From the NCBI GenBank assembly GCA_964195995.1, contig CAXMQS010000064.1, positions 1 through 13,359 of the forward strand: DNA of 13,359 nt, written 5' to 3'. Below the pieces are notes generated by a model. It saw only the letters and a program-made list of their open reading frames with translations, had not been told where the DNA came from and did no database searches. The translations under genes were made by a program, and so were the position numbers. Shown here in pieces: positions 13,164 to 13,359 of the stretch. Numbering within the stretch: the first letter of the stretch is position 1; every line of letters begins with the position of its first letter. Source of the DNA: CAXMQS01 sp964195995. GTDB taxonomy: Bacteria > Actinomycetota > Acidimicrobiia > Spongiisociales > JAOTWH01.

Positions 13164-13359
13164 ATGCCTAAGTCCAAGGTCCGCAAAAAGGCCAAGGCCA
13201 AAGCCCAGCGCAAGAGCGCTCTGCCGCCAACCGTCAAGAAGGAATACAAGGACACAACCTCACCGCTTTGGTACGTCGTCATCATGTTCGGCTTGATGGC
13301 TATCGGCGTCGTGGTGATCATCCTGAACTACGTAGGCCTTACCCCCGAGACCAACAACA
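13164..13359 (+). CDS. crgA: Cell division protein CrgA, 3' end cut by the window
   Basis: The first 65 codons are present. MPKSKVRKKAKAKAQR is the basic CrgA N-terminus, followed by PPTVKKEYKDTTSPLWYVVIM and the first transmembrane helix (about 36-56). CrgA is a two-helix membrane protein that helps assemble the divisome and binds FtsZ, FtsQ, FtsI and CwsA in mycobacteria. The reading continues off the window, so the second helix is not seen; family members are usually 80-95 aa. It starts 69 bp from the divergent sortase gene. Its position beyond pknB matches the mycobacterial order. Confidence 0.92.
   Translation, partial: MPKSKVRKKAKAKAQRKSALPPTVKKEYKDTTSPLWYVVIMFGLMAIGVVVIILNYVGLTPETNN

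Noticed and set aside
1..13359. CRISPR array or insertion sequence
   Set aside because: No regularly spaced repeats, transposase motifs or target-site duplications were seen anywhere in the window.

Overview
This high-GC window looks like an origin-proximal piece of an actinobacterial chromosome. The strongest evidence is gene content and order: tRNA-Leu(CAG), then fhaA, fhaB, pstP, a rodA/ftsW-type gene, pbpA and pknB, with a class E sortase and crgA beyond. This resembles the fhaA-to-crgA cluster of Mycobacterium and its relatives. Several proteins are stripped down compared with the mycobacterial versions: FhaA has no linker, PstP has no membrane anchor, and pknA is absent. That suggests a deep or uncultured lineage such as Acidimicrobiia, but the lineage is inference.

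Region 1 (1-4700) is almost entirely minus-strand and concerns translation. In the direction of transcription it runs: a membrane-anchored protein of unknown function, a DUF4446 protein, serS (seryl-tRNA synthetase) and menG/ubiE-like methyltransferase. All three junctions are 4-nt stop/start overlaps. The SRP RNA gene (ffs), tadA (tRNA adenosine deaminase) and tRNA-Ser(CGA) follow. tRNA-Ser(GGA) is the only plus-strand gene here; its likely promoter lies inside the 5' end of tadA. Between tRNA-Ser(GGA) and ffs there is about 350 bp without a protein gene. It holds a 52-nt exact inverted copy of the 3' end and downstream flank of tRNA-Ser(CGA), preceded by a long hairpin.

Region 2 (4760-11606) starts with minus-strand tRNA-Leu(CAG), divergent from the plus-strand operon fhaA-fhaB-pstP-rodA-pbpA-pknB. 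Every junction from fhaA to pbpA is a 4-nt overlap (GTGA, ATGA, GTGA, TTGA). pknB follows after a 25-bp gap containing a possible -10 box. The kinase/phosphatase pair, the two FHA phosphothreonine readers and the SEDS glycosyltransferase/PBP transpeptidase pair form a module coupling peptidoglycan synthesis to Ser/Thr phosphorylation. PknB has five PASTA repeats and a Thr-rich tail.

Region 3 (11613-13359) holds a convergent minus-strand group: a class E sortase, a 50-residue membrane protein and a SnoaL-like protein. Divergent from it is the start of crgA, cut by the window end.

I found no clear new defence or mobile system. The most unusual structure is the tRNA-Ser remnant with its adjoining hairpin. 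The shared leaderless-type starts of fhaA, pknB and crgA come next.
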